From the NCBI GenBank assembly GCA_003116875.1, contig BCKT01000013.1:939622-1003621 (forward strand): a stretch of DNA of 64,000 nucleotides, written 5' to 3'. How positions within the stretch are numbered: the first letter of the stretch is position 1; every line of letters starts with the position of its first letter. Shown piece by piece: positions 39,086-47,801 of this stretch. The notes under the pieces were generated by a model. That model was not told the DNA's origin and did no database searches. It worked only from the letters and a program-made list of their open reading frames with translations. The translations under genes were made by a program, and so were the position numbers. The DNA is from Takashimella koratensis. Taxonomy: Eukaryota; Basidiomycota; Tremellomycetes; Trichosporonales; Tetragoniomycetaceae.

Positions 39086-39869
39086 AATCAATGTCTGTGG
39101 CTGTCAATAACGAATCGCGAATAATTCTGTCTTGCCTGTTGTCATTTTTTTGGTATTTTATCTTGATGCAAATAACGTCAACGTCTGTGGTGTCGGATGT
39201 CACTACGTATTGGCAAACGCCTGTGTATCGTATGGGGAGCCTTGCCTAATGAGCGGTTCACGCGATTGGCGACGTTCACTTCCTCGTTTGGATTTGGCAA
39301 GGCTGACATGAACTCCGATGTTGACAATAATTGTCGATTTCACATTCGTGCGGGCTTTGAACAGCTGAAAGGTGGATTTGAAGACTGACCGACTTGGCTG
39401 TCGCCTTGAGGACTGGGCAGCCCTGGCAACCATTGACTTTTGATCGTTCTCCTACGACCACTGCAAACTCCGTTCGGCAATCCGCGAAGCTCACACAGAC
39501 TTTCGTTGTTTTCGTTTTACCCACAGTCGTTGTCAATGGCCTTTTGCAAACACTGTCAGCATTCGTGATAGTGTCAGATATCAAATGCGGAGCTAGAACC
39601 AGTTGGCAAGAGACTGGCTGTTTGACAGATATGAATAGAGGGTAAGTCGGGCTATGAAATGAGGAGAGTGAGGTCGGAGTCTTGCGAAGTCGTCTCTGCC
39701 CGGGGTTGTCTTGGCTGCCCCCCCCCCCCCCCCCCCCCCCCCCCACAACCCCCCCCCCCCCCCCTTCTCCAATAAAATGCCCCCTTACTCCCTCTTCAGC
39801 TAGTCTCATAGCTTCACCCACTCACAACTCTCCTCGGAAAGAACTTCACAATCCTCAACCGTCACCTCA
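39086..39869. other. Upstream region of the first orphan paralogue, with split poly(C) tract
   Basis: The left part is the EXO70 3' region. From about 39530 to 39690 it resembles the upstream region of the second paralogue (41453-41620). A C27-ACAA-C16 tract occupies 39718-39764 and is absent from the second copy. An 8-codon upstream ORF (ATG at 39777, stop ending at 39803) precedes the main start. Confidence 0.6.
39718..39764 (+). repeat. Split poly(C) tract, 27 + 16 nt
   Basis: Twenty-seven C, then ACAA, then sixteen C, about 105 bp upstream of the start of the first orphan paralogue. It is the longest homopolymer structure in the window and could form an i-motif/G-quadruplex, or mark replication slippage. 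Confidence 0.95.
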
Positions 39870-41171
39870 ATGCCGCCGCCACCGCCTGACCATCGGAGGG
39901 ACATCCACCGAGTCTCCCTCAGAGCCCTCCTCAACCCCGTCGTTGCCCCGGAAACTTGTCTTTCTTCTGATCCTACGATGGCGCCGACAGGGTCGTCCAC
40001 TTCTTGTACCACAGATGTGACCTCTTTGTTAGCGGATCTCGCTGCGATCGGATACGCCGGGGTTCCGAACAGCCGCCTTCGCTCTCAAGTTTCCGTCGAC
40101 ATCAGCGGACCCGACTGGTCGTCAATCGAAGAGCCCGCAAGCCTTGCGGAGAGCTTTGAACGAGGAGAACCCGAGTCACAGGAGTTGACTGCAGAGAGAT
40201 CAACCAAGGTGCAGCTGGCGATCGATGACATCTCTCAGTGCGTAAAGGCATTCATTTGGTGCGAAGTCGTCGGCAACAAGAATTTGAACCTCAGGATCAA
40301 CGATGCACCCTATTCAGAGACCTTCGTTGACAAATTCAACATTTCCGCTCCGGCAGCTCCAAGGTTCTTCGACATTCCTACGGACAGGTGGAAACCCTGG
40401 GTGGTGCAATCCACCGAGCTTACTCGGTCATACCTGCAAACCGTCGCCAAGCAACCATCGGGCGCCGACACGCTACTCAAAATCCACCGAAACATTCTGT
40501 TCTCCGAAGAAGATTACCAACCGCCATCGGATTGCTGGATTGACGCTTCTACTACCGTCGACAAAGAGCAGCAAACAGCGTTGAAATTGGCTTTCAATTT
40601 ACCGTCCGACGACGACCCTTCAGAGACCACCAGGCAAGTTTTTGCCGCCACGTTGACACACCAAAACAAAGTGCCGATCCACGACTTTACCAAGGCGTTT
40701 CAATACAAGATTCCTGGCTCAGATTCCCTTCATGACTTGCAACAAATGCGAGATTTTCTCTCCCGGACCCAGTCACATCTTCCCTCAAACTGGTTGCTGG
40801 CTGGTACGCAATTCTACACACCTTCACACGGACAAAAAGGCGCCGAGGACTCGGAGCGTCAAGCCGGGCTTGATGCCATCAGTTGGGCGCCTCCATACAT
40901 TGTTCATGCGGTCATCAAGAAGCTTTCTGAAAGTCAAGCCCTGGCAATACAAGGCCCGTTCGACGTTGCGACTCTCACCGGCTGTTTCCTACCTTTGAAA
41001 AGAGGTCTTCAGGAACGGGAATTCTCACTACCAACTTCCCCCAACAACAACAACTCAGATTGGGACAAGATGCAGGAAGTGCACGAAAAATGGGAGGTGG
41101 AAGAGAGGGCCAGTCATTGGGCTCAGCAGTTGGAGACGTTGAGGGAAACAATGCAGCTAGATAGCAGCTGA
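39870..41171 (+). CDS. Orphan protein, first member of a tandem paralogous pair
   Basis: A single uninterrupted frame of 433 residues, unusual among the intron-dense genes here. I recognise no known domain. It aligns along most of its length with the next gene: VQLAIDDISQCV, CEVVG, AAPRFFDIPTDRWKPWV, QPSGADTLLKIH, AATLTHQ, DFTKAF, MRDFLSRTQSHLPSNWLLAG, AISWAPPY and GCFLPLKRG all have counterparts. There is no signal peptide or membrane segment. The C-terminus is charged and probably helical (QEVHEKWEVEERASHWAQQ). Expression may be affected by an upstream 8-codon ORF and the poly(C) tract. A start a little upstream or a cryptic first exon cannot be excluded. The function is unknown. The pair may be specific to this lineage. 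Confidence 0.75.
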   Translation: MPPPPPDHRRDIHRVSLRALLNPVVAPETCLSSDPTMAPTGSSTSCTTDVTSLLADLAAIGYAGVPNSRLRSQVSVDISGPDWSSIEEPASLAESFERGEPESQELTAERSTKVQLAIDDISQCVKAFIWCEVVGNKNLNLRINDAPYSETFVDKFNISAPAAPRFFDIPTDRWKPWVVQSTELTRSYLQTVAKQPSGADTLLKIHRNILFSEEDYQPPSDCWIDASTTVDKEQQTALKLAFNLPSDDDPSETTRQVFAATLTHQNKVPIHDFTKAFQYKIPGSDSLHDLQQMRDFLSRTQSHLPSNWLLAGTQFYTPSHGQKGAEDSERQAGLDAISWAPPYIVHAVIKKLSESQALAIQGPFDVATLTGCFLPLKRGLQEREFSLPTSPNNNNSDWDKMQEVHEKWEVEERASHWAQQLETLRETMQLDSS

Positions 41172-41729
41172 AGCAGGTCATAGGTGAAAAGTGACTCTGA
41201 AAGAGATGGGCAAGGTTGTTCATAACATTGTTTTCGACATCCAGTTCTGGAGACTATGCAAAGAAGGATGTGGAGTGATAGCTCGAAAAACCACTAATCA
41301 ACCTTGACAAGTTTGCAAAAAGTGGGTGATACAAGCATGAGCAATACCAACAAATCGCCGAGCGCTAATTCGACCATTGACATTCCCCACAGTTCTCTGT
41401 CAAGTGCACTTGACAGTCATCTGTGTAGCACATCACATTTACCAATCAGTGATTGTCAATGACGCTTTTGCAAACGTAAAGCATTTGTAAACGCTGTATT
41501 TGTAATGACTGTAGATATCCAATGCGGAGTTGTGCATTAGCTGTAAAGCATTGGCCGTTTGCCGACATAAAAGGATGGTGTTCGGGTTGTGAAATGAGGA
41601 CTGTCAGGTAAGATTTTTGCGACTTGGTGCTCTGTCACATTTACCGTCAGACCGTTTGCTCTTCCCCTTTTTTACCCAAGTCTTTATCTCCTACTGCTTA
41701 CTGTACTCACAGGTCCAAAATCCAGAGCC
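41172..41729. other. Upstream region of the second orphan paralogue
   Basis: From about 41453 this region matches the upstream DNA of the first paralogue in order and spacing: TTGTCAATG, CTTTTGCAAAC, ATATCCAATGCGGAG, TGTGAAATGAGGA and TTTTTGCGACT each have a near copy about 1.92 kb to the left. The first 280 bp hold the 3' end of the first gene. No separate gene is seen. Confidence 0.65.
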
Positions 41730-43334
41730 ATGAGCAGCGACAACCAACAATCGCACGGCTGCAAGTTCACCATTACCTCAGTGCTGAATCCGGACTCGGT
41801 TCCGGAGGATGAGAAAAGCGCCTCCCCCGCAGCCAAGCACCGCCGTCACATCTCCTCTGGCTCTTTGGTCAATCCCCCACACTAACGAACCCGAACTGAA
41901 ACAGCCAACGTCCCGACTCACGACTTCACCAAGGATTTCGCGGCTCCTCCCGAACAGACTGACACTGTTCCCACTGACAAGGATAAGGACACGGGCTCAA
42001 CACTCGTTGACGACACTGCTTTGAGAGACATGGAATTCGAATTTGGTTGGCCAATGGCTCGCACCTTTCGATTCCTCGGCGCTTTCCCGGTGCAAATGAG
42101 CGAACCGGTGGTATCGAGTTTCCAGAGAGCAGACAGCGCCGAGTTCACAGACATCAGCGACTTCCTCCGCAAATTCTCCATCAAGCAGGGGAAGCTTGTG
42201 GATGTGCCCGCAACGAGACGAACTTTGTCCCAGCCCACGCCCAACAGGGCGGTGGCGAATCCGACTCTGGCTGAAGGCCCGAGCAATCTGCGTCAAGCTA
42301 TCCAAGTACCAAAGGCGTCCGCATCAGCAGAGAGAACGGGCAATCTACCTTTCGCTCTTTCAGAGGAGACCAGGAAGGATCTAGAGCTTGCAATCGATGA
42401 CATTGCATTTTGCGTGACAGTCATGATGAGTTGCGAAGTGAGCGGTCGAAGTTTTCTGGAGGGACCGGTCGGGCCAGAGACAACGTTACGCAAGTATCCC
42501 AAGCGGTACAGAATTACCGTCCCGTACGCTCCACGATTTTTCGATACCAACGACAATTGGGATGATTGGGTGACGCATGCGACGCATCTCGTTGTTTCAC
42601 ACCTGTTAATTGAGGCTCTGACACCATCGGGGCGAGAGATTCTGTCGAGGGCGCACCAACAGCTTCTGTCTCATGGGCACGAAGAAATTGCAGGGCCTAT
42701 TGAGATCTTCACGACCTGCGAACTCGCAGAATCCATGCCCGAGGGAGAATCCGAACCCAAGAAACTGATTGCCGTGACATTGATGGTCTTTCCGTTCTCC
42801 ACTCCAGACCGCATTAGCAGGGAGGGTTTCGTCGTAACACTGGTAAACCAAAAAGATTACGATGTCGGCGAATTCACCCAGGCATTTCTTCATCAGACTG
42901 TCCCCTCGGATCCTCCCTGGGACATGCAGGAGTTTCGTAGATTCCTCACCTGGGCGCAATCATTTCTCTCGTCCGACTGGTTAGCGCTCGGCTCGCTGTA
43001 CGAAGACTATGACGATCAGAAAGACAAAGAAAGCTTCGTCCGTTGTGCAATAAACGAGGTAATCAACTGGGGAAGCCAATACGACAACCTCAACGTCACC
43101 GAGAACATCCTCAAAGCCTTTTCCGACACTCGCAGCAGTTCCTCTAAGTCTCTAACCCTCGCAACTTGCTTCGTGCCCCTGAGAAACGCAATGACGCAAG
43201 TGAAAAGGGCCGGGAGGGAACCGAAATCATATCACTGGAGGAGGAAATCGAAATTAAAATACTGGAAGACTAGTGGAAGCAGGCACTGTGGATGTAAGAG
43301 AGCAGATTGGGACTGGGAGAGCAAAAGAGGGTAG
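41730..43334 (+). CDS. Orphan protein, second member of the tandem paralogous pair
   Basis: Best model: exon 41730-41844 plus 41905-43334, 514 residues. The intron has a weak GTCACA donor but a CTAAC branch point and an AACAG acceptor. Without it the upstream frame ends at TAA, and the protein could begin only at the ATG at 42030, losing about 100 residues. Shared motifs with the first copy are LELAIDDIAFCV, CEVSG, YAPRFFDTNDNWDDWV, TPSGREIL, VVTLVNQ, EFTQAF, FRRFLTWAQSFLSSDWL, VINWGSQY and TCFVPLRNA. N-terminal HRRHISSGSLVNP, across the proposed donor, also resembles the first copy. Near the C-terminus another frame reads EGTEIISLEEEIEIKILED then stop, resembling the charged end of the first copy better than the annotated frame does, so a frameshift is possible. 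No known domain. Both ends look as if they are diverging or decaying. Confidence 0.65.
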
Positions 43335-43881
43335 GTGAGCAAAATCTCATGTCACAACAACTCAAACGTGATCACTGAGCGCTAACAGCGATTCATCAGT
43401 CTCAAGCTTGTAGGCAGCTTTGATGGTGCATTGAATAGTTTGAATAGTGGTCGGTACAGCATCCTCGCCGATGCCGATCCAATTGTCCTCTCGGAATCTT
43501 CGGCCGTCTACCTCGGACCCCCGAGTTCCAGTTCAATCGCCACGTGTCCGCCACGTTCCTCGCTTCCGAGGTCGGCAAGCTTTCGGCATCGGGAACGATA
43601 ATCGCCTCGGCTTCTAAACCCACCCCGAGCCTCTCGCGATCGACGGACCATATCGGTGCCGATACGATACGATTCGATGCGCTGAGTCCGTCATCTGCTC
43701 CGTGGTTTATGACGTTGCTATTTACAGCACACACGACATAGCTCGGCCTGACACGTTCACACGGAGAGGGTGTACCACTTGCTGCGCCTGACGATGATAT
43801 AAGAACTCGCTGCATCGCATCGGTCGTTACCCAATTCACCCTTTTCCCACGCACTTCCTACTACGTTCCCTCCCAGTCACC
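43335..43881. other. Promoter region of the FAD monooxygenase gene
   Basis: This 547-bp region holds the 3' end of the second orphan gene and the promoter of the monooxygenase. A CACGTG lies at 43541-43546. Open frames in both directions overlap and show no domain. Confidence 0.45.
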
Positions 43882-45168
43882 ATGAGTACCATTCAGCACG
43901 TCCTCATCGTCGGCGCGGGTCTCGGTGGCCCCGCGCTCGCTCTCTGCCTCGCACGCAACAACATCCGCTCCACCATCTTCGAGATTCGCCCCACCCCTAG
44001 CTCGGGCGGAGGCTCACTCACCCTCCAGCCTGAAGCGCTAGAACTCCTCGATCGCTACGTCGGGGTCTACGATCGCCTCAAATCGGGCGGATACCAGTAT
44101 CGCCGACTCACAGCGTACACCGATGTCGGCGAGAAGCTCGGCGAGATCATCGTTGGTCAAAGCAAGGATGTGGACAAAGGGTATCCCGCTTTACGTATCA
44201 TGCGTGGGAAGCTGCACGAGGCTCTCATCGCTGCTGCGGAAGAGATGCCGGAGCTCATCACGTTCAAGTACGGCGTTACCCTGTCTTCTGTCGACGAGAC
44301 GGAGAAAGGTGTGACGGTTCACTTTGAGGATGGGTCTCAAGCTCAAGGTGAGTGATATCCTCAGCGCTTTGCTGACGAGGTAGGCGATCTTCTCATCGGT
44401 GCCGATGGTATCCACTCCAAGGTTCGCGAGCACGTTCTCGGGTCCGCCGCTCCCACCCCCGAGTTCACCAACGTCTACATAGTCACTGGTTTCGTCCCAA
44501 CCGATCGCGTGGTCCTCCCTCACCCCGAGTTCACTTTCCCCGCAATGCTGGTCAGCCCTAACGGGATGTTCATGACCTTCCCTATCGACCCGGAAGGCAA
44601 GACGCTCGCGTGGGGGATCAACAAGGGCGGAGTGGAAGCGAAGACTCGACAAGGATGGAAGGACTTTGAACAGTCGGGGGAAGGTGCGAGGTTGGCCAAG
44701 TTGGATTACGCGGACGTCACGACTCAGCCGATGAGGTCGATTCTGGATAACGCGGACGACAAAGAGGCAAAGTTGTGGTCGCCGCATAGTATCCCCGATA
44801 TCCCCAGATGGCAAACCAGCAAGGTCGTTTTGATCGGTGACGCCGCGCACAGTCTTCCACCCAACGGTCAGGGATCGGCGCTCGCGTTCGAGGATGCCGC
44901 GGTGCTTACGAAACTCATCACATCCGCGCAGGGCAAGGAGATTAGTACCGATACTATCCTCGCTCGTTTCGAAGCGCTTCGCCGACCGCGAATCGAAAAA
45001 GTCCGCAAGTTCACCAAGGGCTACGGGTCAGCGGTCAAGTCCAAGTCGTCCCCGCCCGTGTGGTTCTTGAAGAAGTGGATGTTCCGGGGATGGTTTGCTT
45101 GGAACGGAGGAGAGGTGGTCATGGGCAAGGATCTTGAGGATGAGGTGGCCAAGGCGGCGCTCGAGTGA
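43882..45168 (+). CDS. FAD-dependent monooxygenase (PHBH/salicylate hydroxylase fold)
   Basis: Two exons (43882-44347, 44384-45168) separated by a 36-nt intron give 416 residues. The FAD-binding GAGLGG is at 11-16, the second nucleotide motif GADGIHSKVR at 161-170, and the GD motif IGDAAHSLPPNGQG at 306-319, the standard trio for class A flavoprotein monooxygenases. These use NAD(P)H and oxygen to hydroxylate or epoxidise organic substrates; the closest functional groups are salicylate-, kynurenine- and zeaxanthin-type enzymes. A hydrophobic, basic segment near the C-terminus (VWFLKKWMFRGWFAW) might associate with a membrane. The substrate is not predictable and the neighbours do not suggest a pathway. 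Confidence 0.92.
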
Positions 45169-46853
45169 TGAGTGAGACCTTCACCAGGATTCGACTGGCG
45201 CGATGGCCGCGTTTGAAACACTAGCAGTGAGAGAAGTGTTGTGACTTTGTTGTACCCTTCCTAGACACGTCCCGATGACCGCAACGTTCCGTGTTCCGTG
45301 TGTGATGTATGTTTACCACTCACTTTCGGCCCTGAGGACGGACACCACGACGGCTGGTAGCTCTTTGATGACACCGCTTTCAGAACTCTTTGCATTCTCA
45401 TCAATCTCCATCAGCAAACACCCACTCAGCACTGATTTCATGTATCACTTCGGGTCATCTAGTCCGCTCGCGCGCTCGCGCCCTCAAAGAGACGCCGGCC
45501 GCGGATATACTTAGAACCAAGGTCTTTCTCTAGACGAAAAGCAGCTTTCCCACGTTTCAGTCGCGTGGCCCTGTCTCTGAACCGTTTGATAACCTGTCTG
45601 TGAGTATGAAAGGTCAAATGACACGCCATGCATATCCATGCTCGGTCTACCACGCTCGGACGGTTTAGGATGCTTCAGTAGTCTATTGGAGATTCCGTGC
45701 GGTGCGTGGAGGTGAAGTGCCGGGGGGAAAGCGTGGAGGACTCGGGGCGTGAGGTCTATATAAATCCCTTTCGGCCGTGGCTCCGTCATTCTCCGTCTAC
45801 GTCTCCCGTCCGTGGAGTTTCCATTTTTTTTATCGGCGGCTTCTGTGGTGCCTCTGTACCCTTTTTTCTTTACGGGTTGTGTGTCAGTCACCGTCAACCC
45901 GCGGGTCACGGACTACGCGGACCTCACGTTCCTGAATCCATATCCGCCAAGCGACAACCCTTCCCTCATGCCTAATGCTCTTACGCAAGCCGAGTCAGCC
46001 TGGAAGTCCATGGACAGACCGGGCTCACGCTGTCCTAGTCAGCCTTGAGTGTCGCCGGACGGATTCACCGTCATCCGTACGAGCCCTCGCCCGTGGCTTA
46101 CCCCTTACCCGCCCACTGTAGCCTGGGTCCGTATCCCCCCATATGCATCCGTGCTTGTGATCCCACCATACGGACTGTACTATTCTCAGCACGCCTCGTC
46201 CGTAACCCGTGGCCCCGTCCCCGTCACCCCGCGCTAAGCAATCTCCGTATACCATGGTGTCAGCCTCAGATCTCTCTGCCTCCGCGGTACAGGCGTGCAG
46301 GATTCCCACGCCCTCCACTGCTGACTACTGGCCCACGACCTTGGCTGAACTGGGTTTCCGTGACGTGACCCCCATATCCACGCGCGCGCTGGACCCCGCC
46401 GTGTCCGTGTCCGAAATAGTCAGCCAGGCGTGTCCGTCTCCGTAGCGCGGTCTCATCGGTCAGCGATAGGATCCTCCGTCCGTCCACTACCTCCACGCTG
46501 ACCGATCCAACTCGACACCTCCCTCCTCTGACCAAAGTCTCAAGATATATAAGAACCAAGGGGGAGGTGCACCCGTCATCGACACAAACACCGAAGTCGA
46601 CCAACCACCAACAACAGGCATACCAAAGCCCCTCCACACCACCCCCACAAAAGACATAACGTAACCACACCCACACTAAACCCTTACTTTGACTCACCGG
46701 ACGACGAAGTCACCGACCGGTTACACTCCAACCACCAAGACAACATCACCCCTCGCTCTCTACTACGAGTGCATAAAAGTCCACCACCACCACCTCCCAA
46801 CCACACCCAACCACCCCAACCACACCCACCCAACACCACCAAACCACAACACA
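45169..46853. other. 1.7-kb intergenic region with two TATA boxes
   Basis: TATATAAA at 45757-45764 and TATATAA at 46546-46552 are the clearest core-promoter elements. The second serves the small gene at 46854. Downstream of the first, one frame stays open from 45812 to 46237 except for a single TGA at 46046-46048, but it lacks an ATG near its start and has no recognisable domain. A separate 63-codon ATG frame (46254-46445) is likewise unsupported. I list no gene here. Confidence 0.4.
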
Positions 46854-47327
46854 ATGTCGTTCATCCGCCCTACCTCACCCGTCGCGCGCCACTCTCCCTC
46901 TCGGGCCTCTCTCTCCCCTCTCCTCTCTCCCGTCGCCGAAGAGCCTTCCACCTCTTCCTCTTCGTCGCGCAAGTTCCGCCAACCGCTTCACTTCCACTCT
47001 CCTCCTCTTCCTATCCACACCCCTCCTTCTTTGCTCAAGCGAAGCAACTCGTCTTCCTCCGAGTCGTCGTCCACGTCTTCGACTCCCGCTTCGCCAGCAT
47101 ACTACTCCCACTCTGCGCCAAACTCGAGGCCATCGTCCCCTACCCTTGGTCGCGGTCACGACTGGCTCGCCACTCCTCGATCTAGCCAACCAACCAAGCT
47201 CTCCCTTCCTGCTCCCATCGCCATCTCGGCACCTACCACTTCGTCTCCGCTCAAACCCGTCCGACCCCGCCTCCAGCGCCGCGACACCCCCAGGCCAGCC
47301 ACAGCCTACGCCGTCGACGCCGAGTAA
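46854..47327 (+). CDS. Small Ser/Pro-rich hypothetical protein
   Basis: An intronless frame of 157 residues starting MSFIRPTSPVARHSPSR. Ser and Pro make up a very large share, with many SP and SS steps, so the protein is probably disordered and phosphorylated; there is no membrane segment or signal peptide. A TATA box 302 bp upstream, a C/A-rich leader with repeated CCACC motifs and a good start context suggest a well-transcribed gene, possibly stress-responsive. I recognise no family. The AT-rich 3' flank from 47400 fits a terminator. Confidence 0.65.
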   Translation: MSFIRPTSPVARHSPSRASLSPLLSPVAEEPSTSSSSSRKFRQPLHFHSPPLPIHTPPSLLKRSNSSSSESSSTSSTPASPAYYSHSAPNSRPSSPTLGRGHDWLATPRSSQPTKLSLPAPIAISAPTTSSPLKPVRPRLQRRDTPRPATAYAVDAE

Positions 47328-47801
47328 GCTACCCGCGACAACGAGGACAACGACGACGTTCACGAGCACATACATACGATTACGAGACGAGTAACGAGTA
47401 GCTGGGATATACTGTACATGGATTATATTTGGACATTTTCTCTCGATGATCAGTAGAATAGTTGTTGTGATAGATTAGTCAGTAGATATAAGATGAACCG
47501 GACTGAATGATTTATAACCTTTACCATGCTGCATAGAGGCAACACGGGCTGCGTAGAGGAAACACGGACACATTACTAACGAATCTACTGAGCCCACTAA
47601 CCAACCCACGCAATCACGAGCAGCCACTTTCCCTGACGAGCCTCGAAAAGCAGAGATCTTCCCGGAGTTGTATGTGAACACACATATGGCCGGTAGGTGA
47701 CTGTCGATTATAGGCTAGTTGTAGATGAACATGGCATGACGATTCACGAACTTGACAATGCTGCGTACCAAAAGACCCAAGACTAACCCATCTACATATC
47801 C
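47328..47801. other. Convergent intergenic region
   Basis: AT-rich 3' flanks of the small Ser-rich gene (+) and the transcription factor (-). No gene is seen. Confidence 0.45.
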
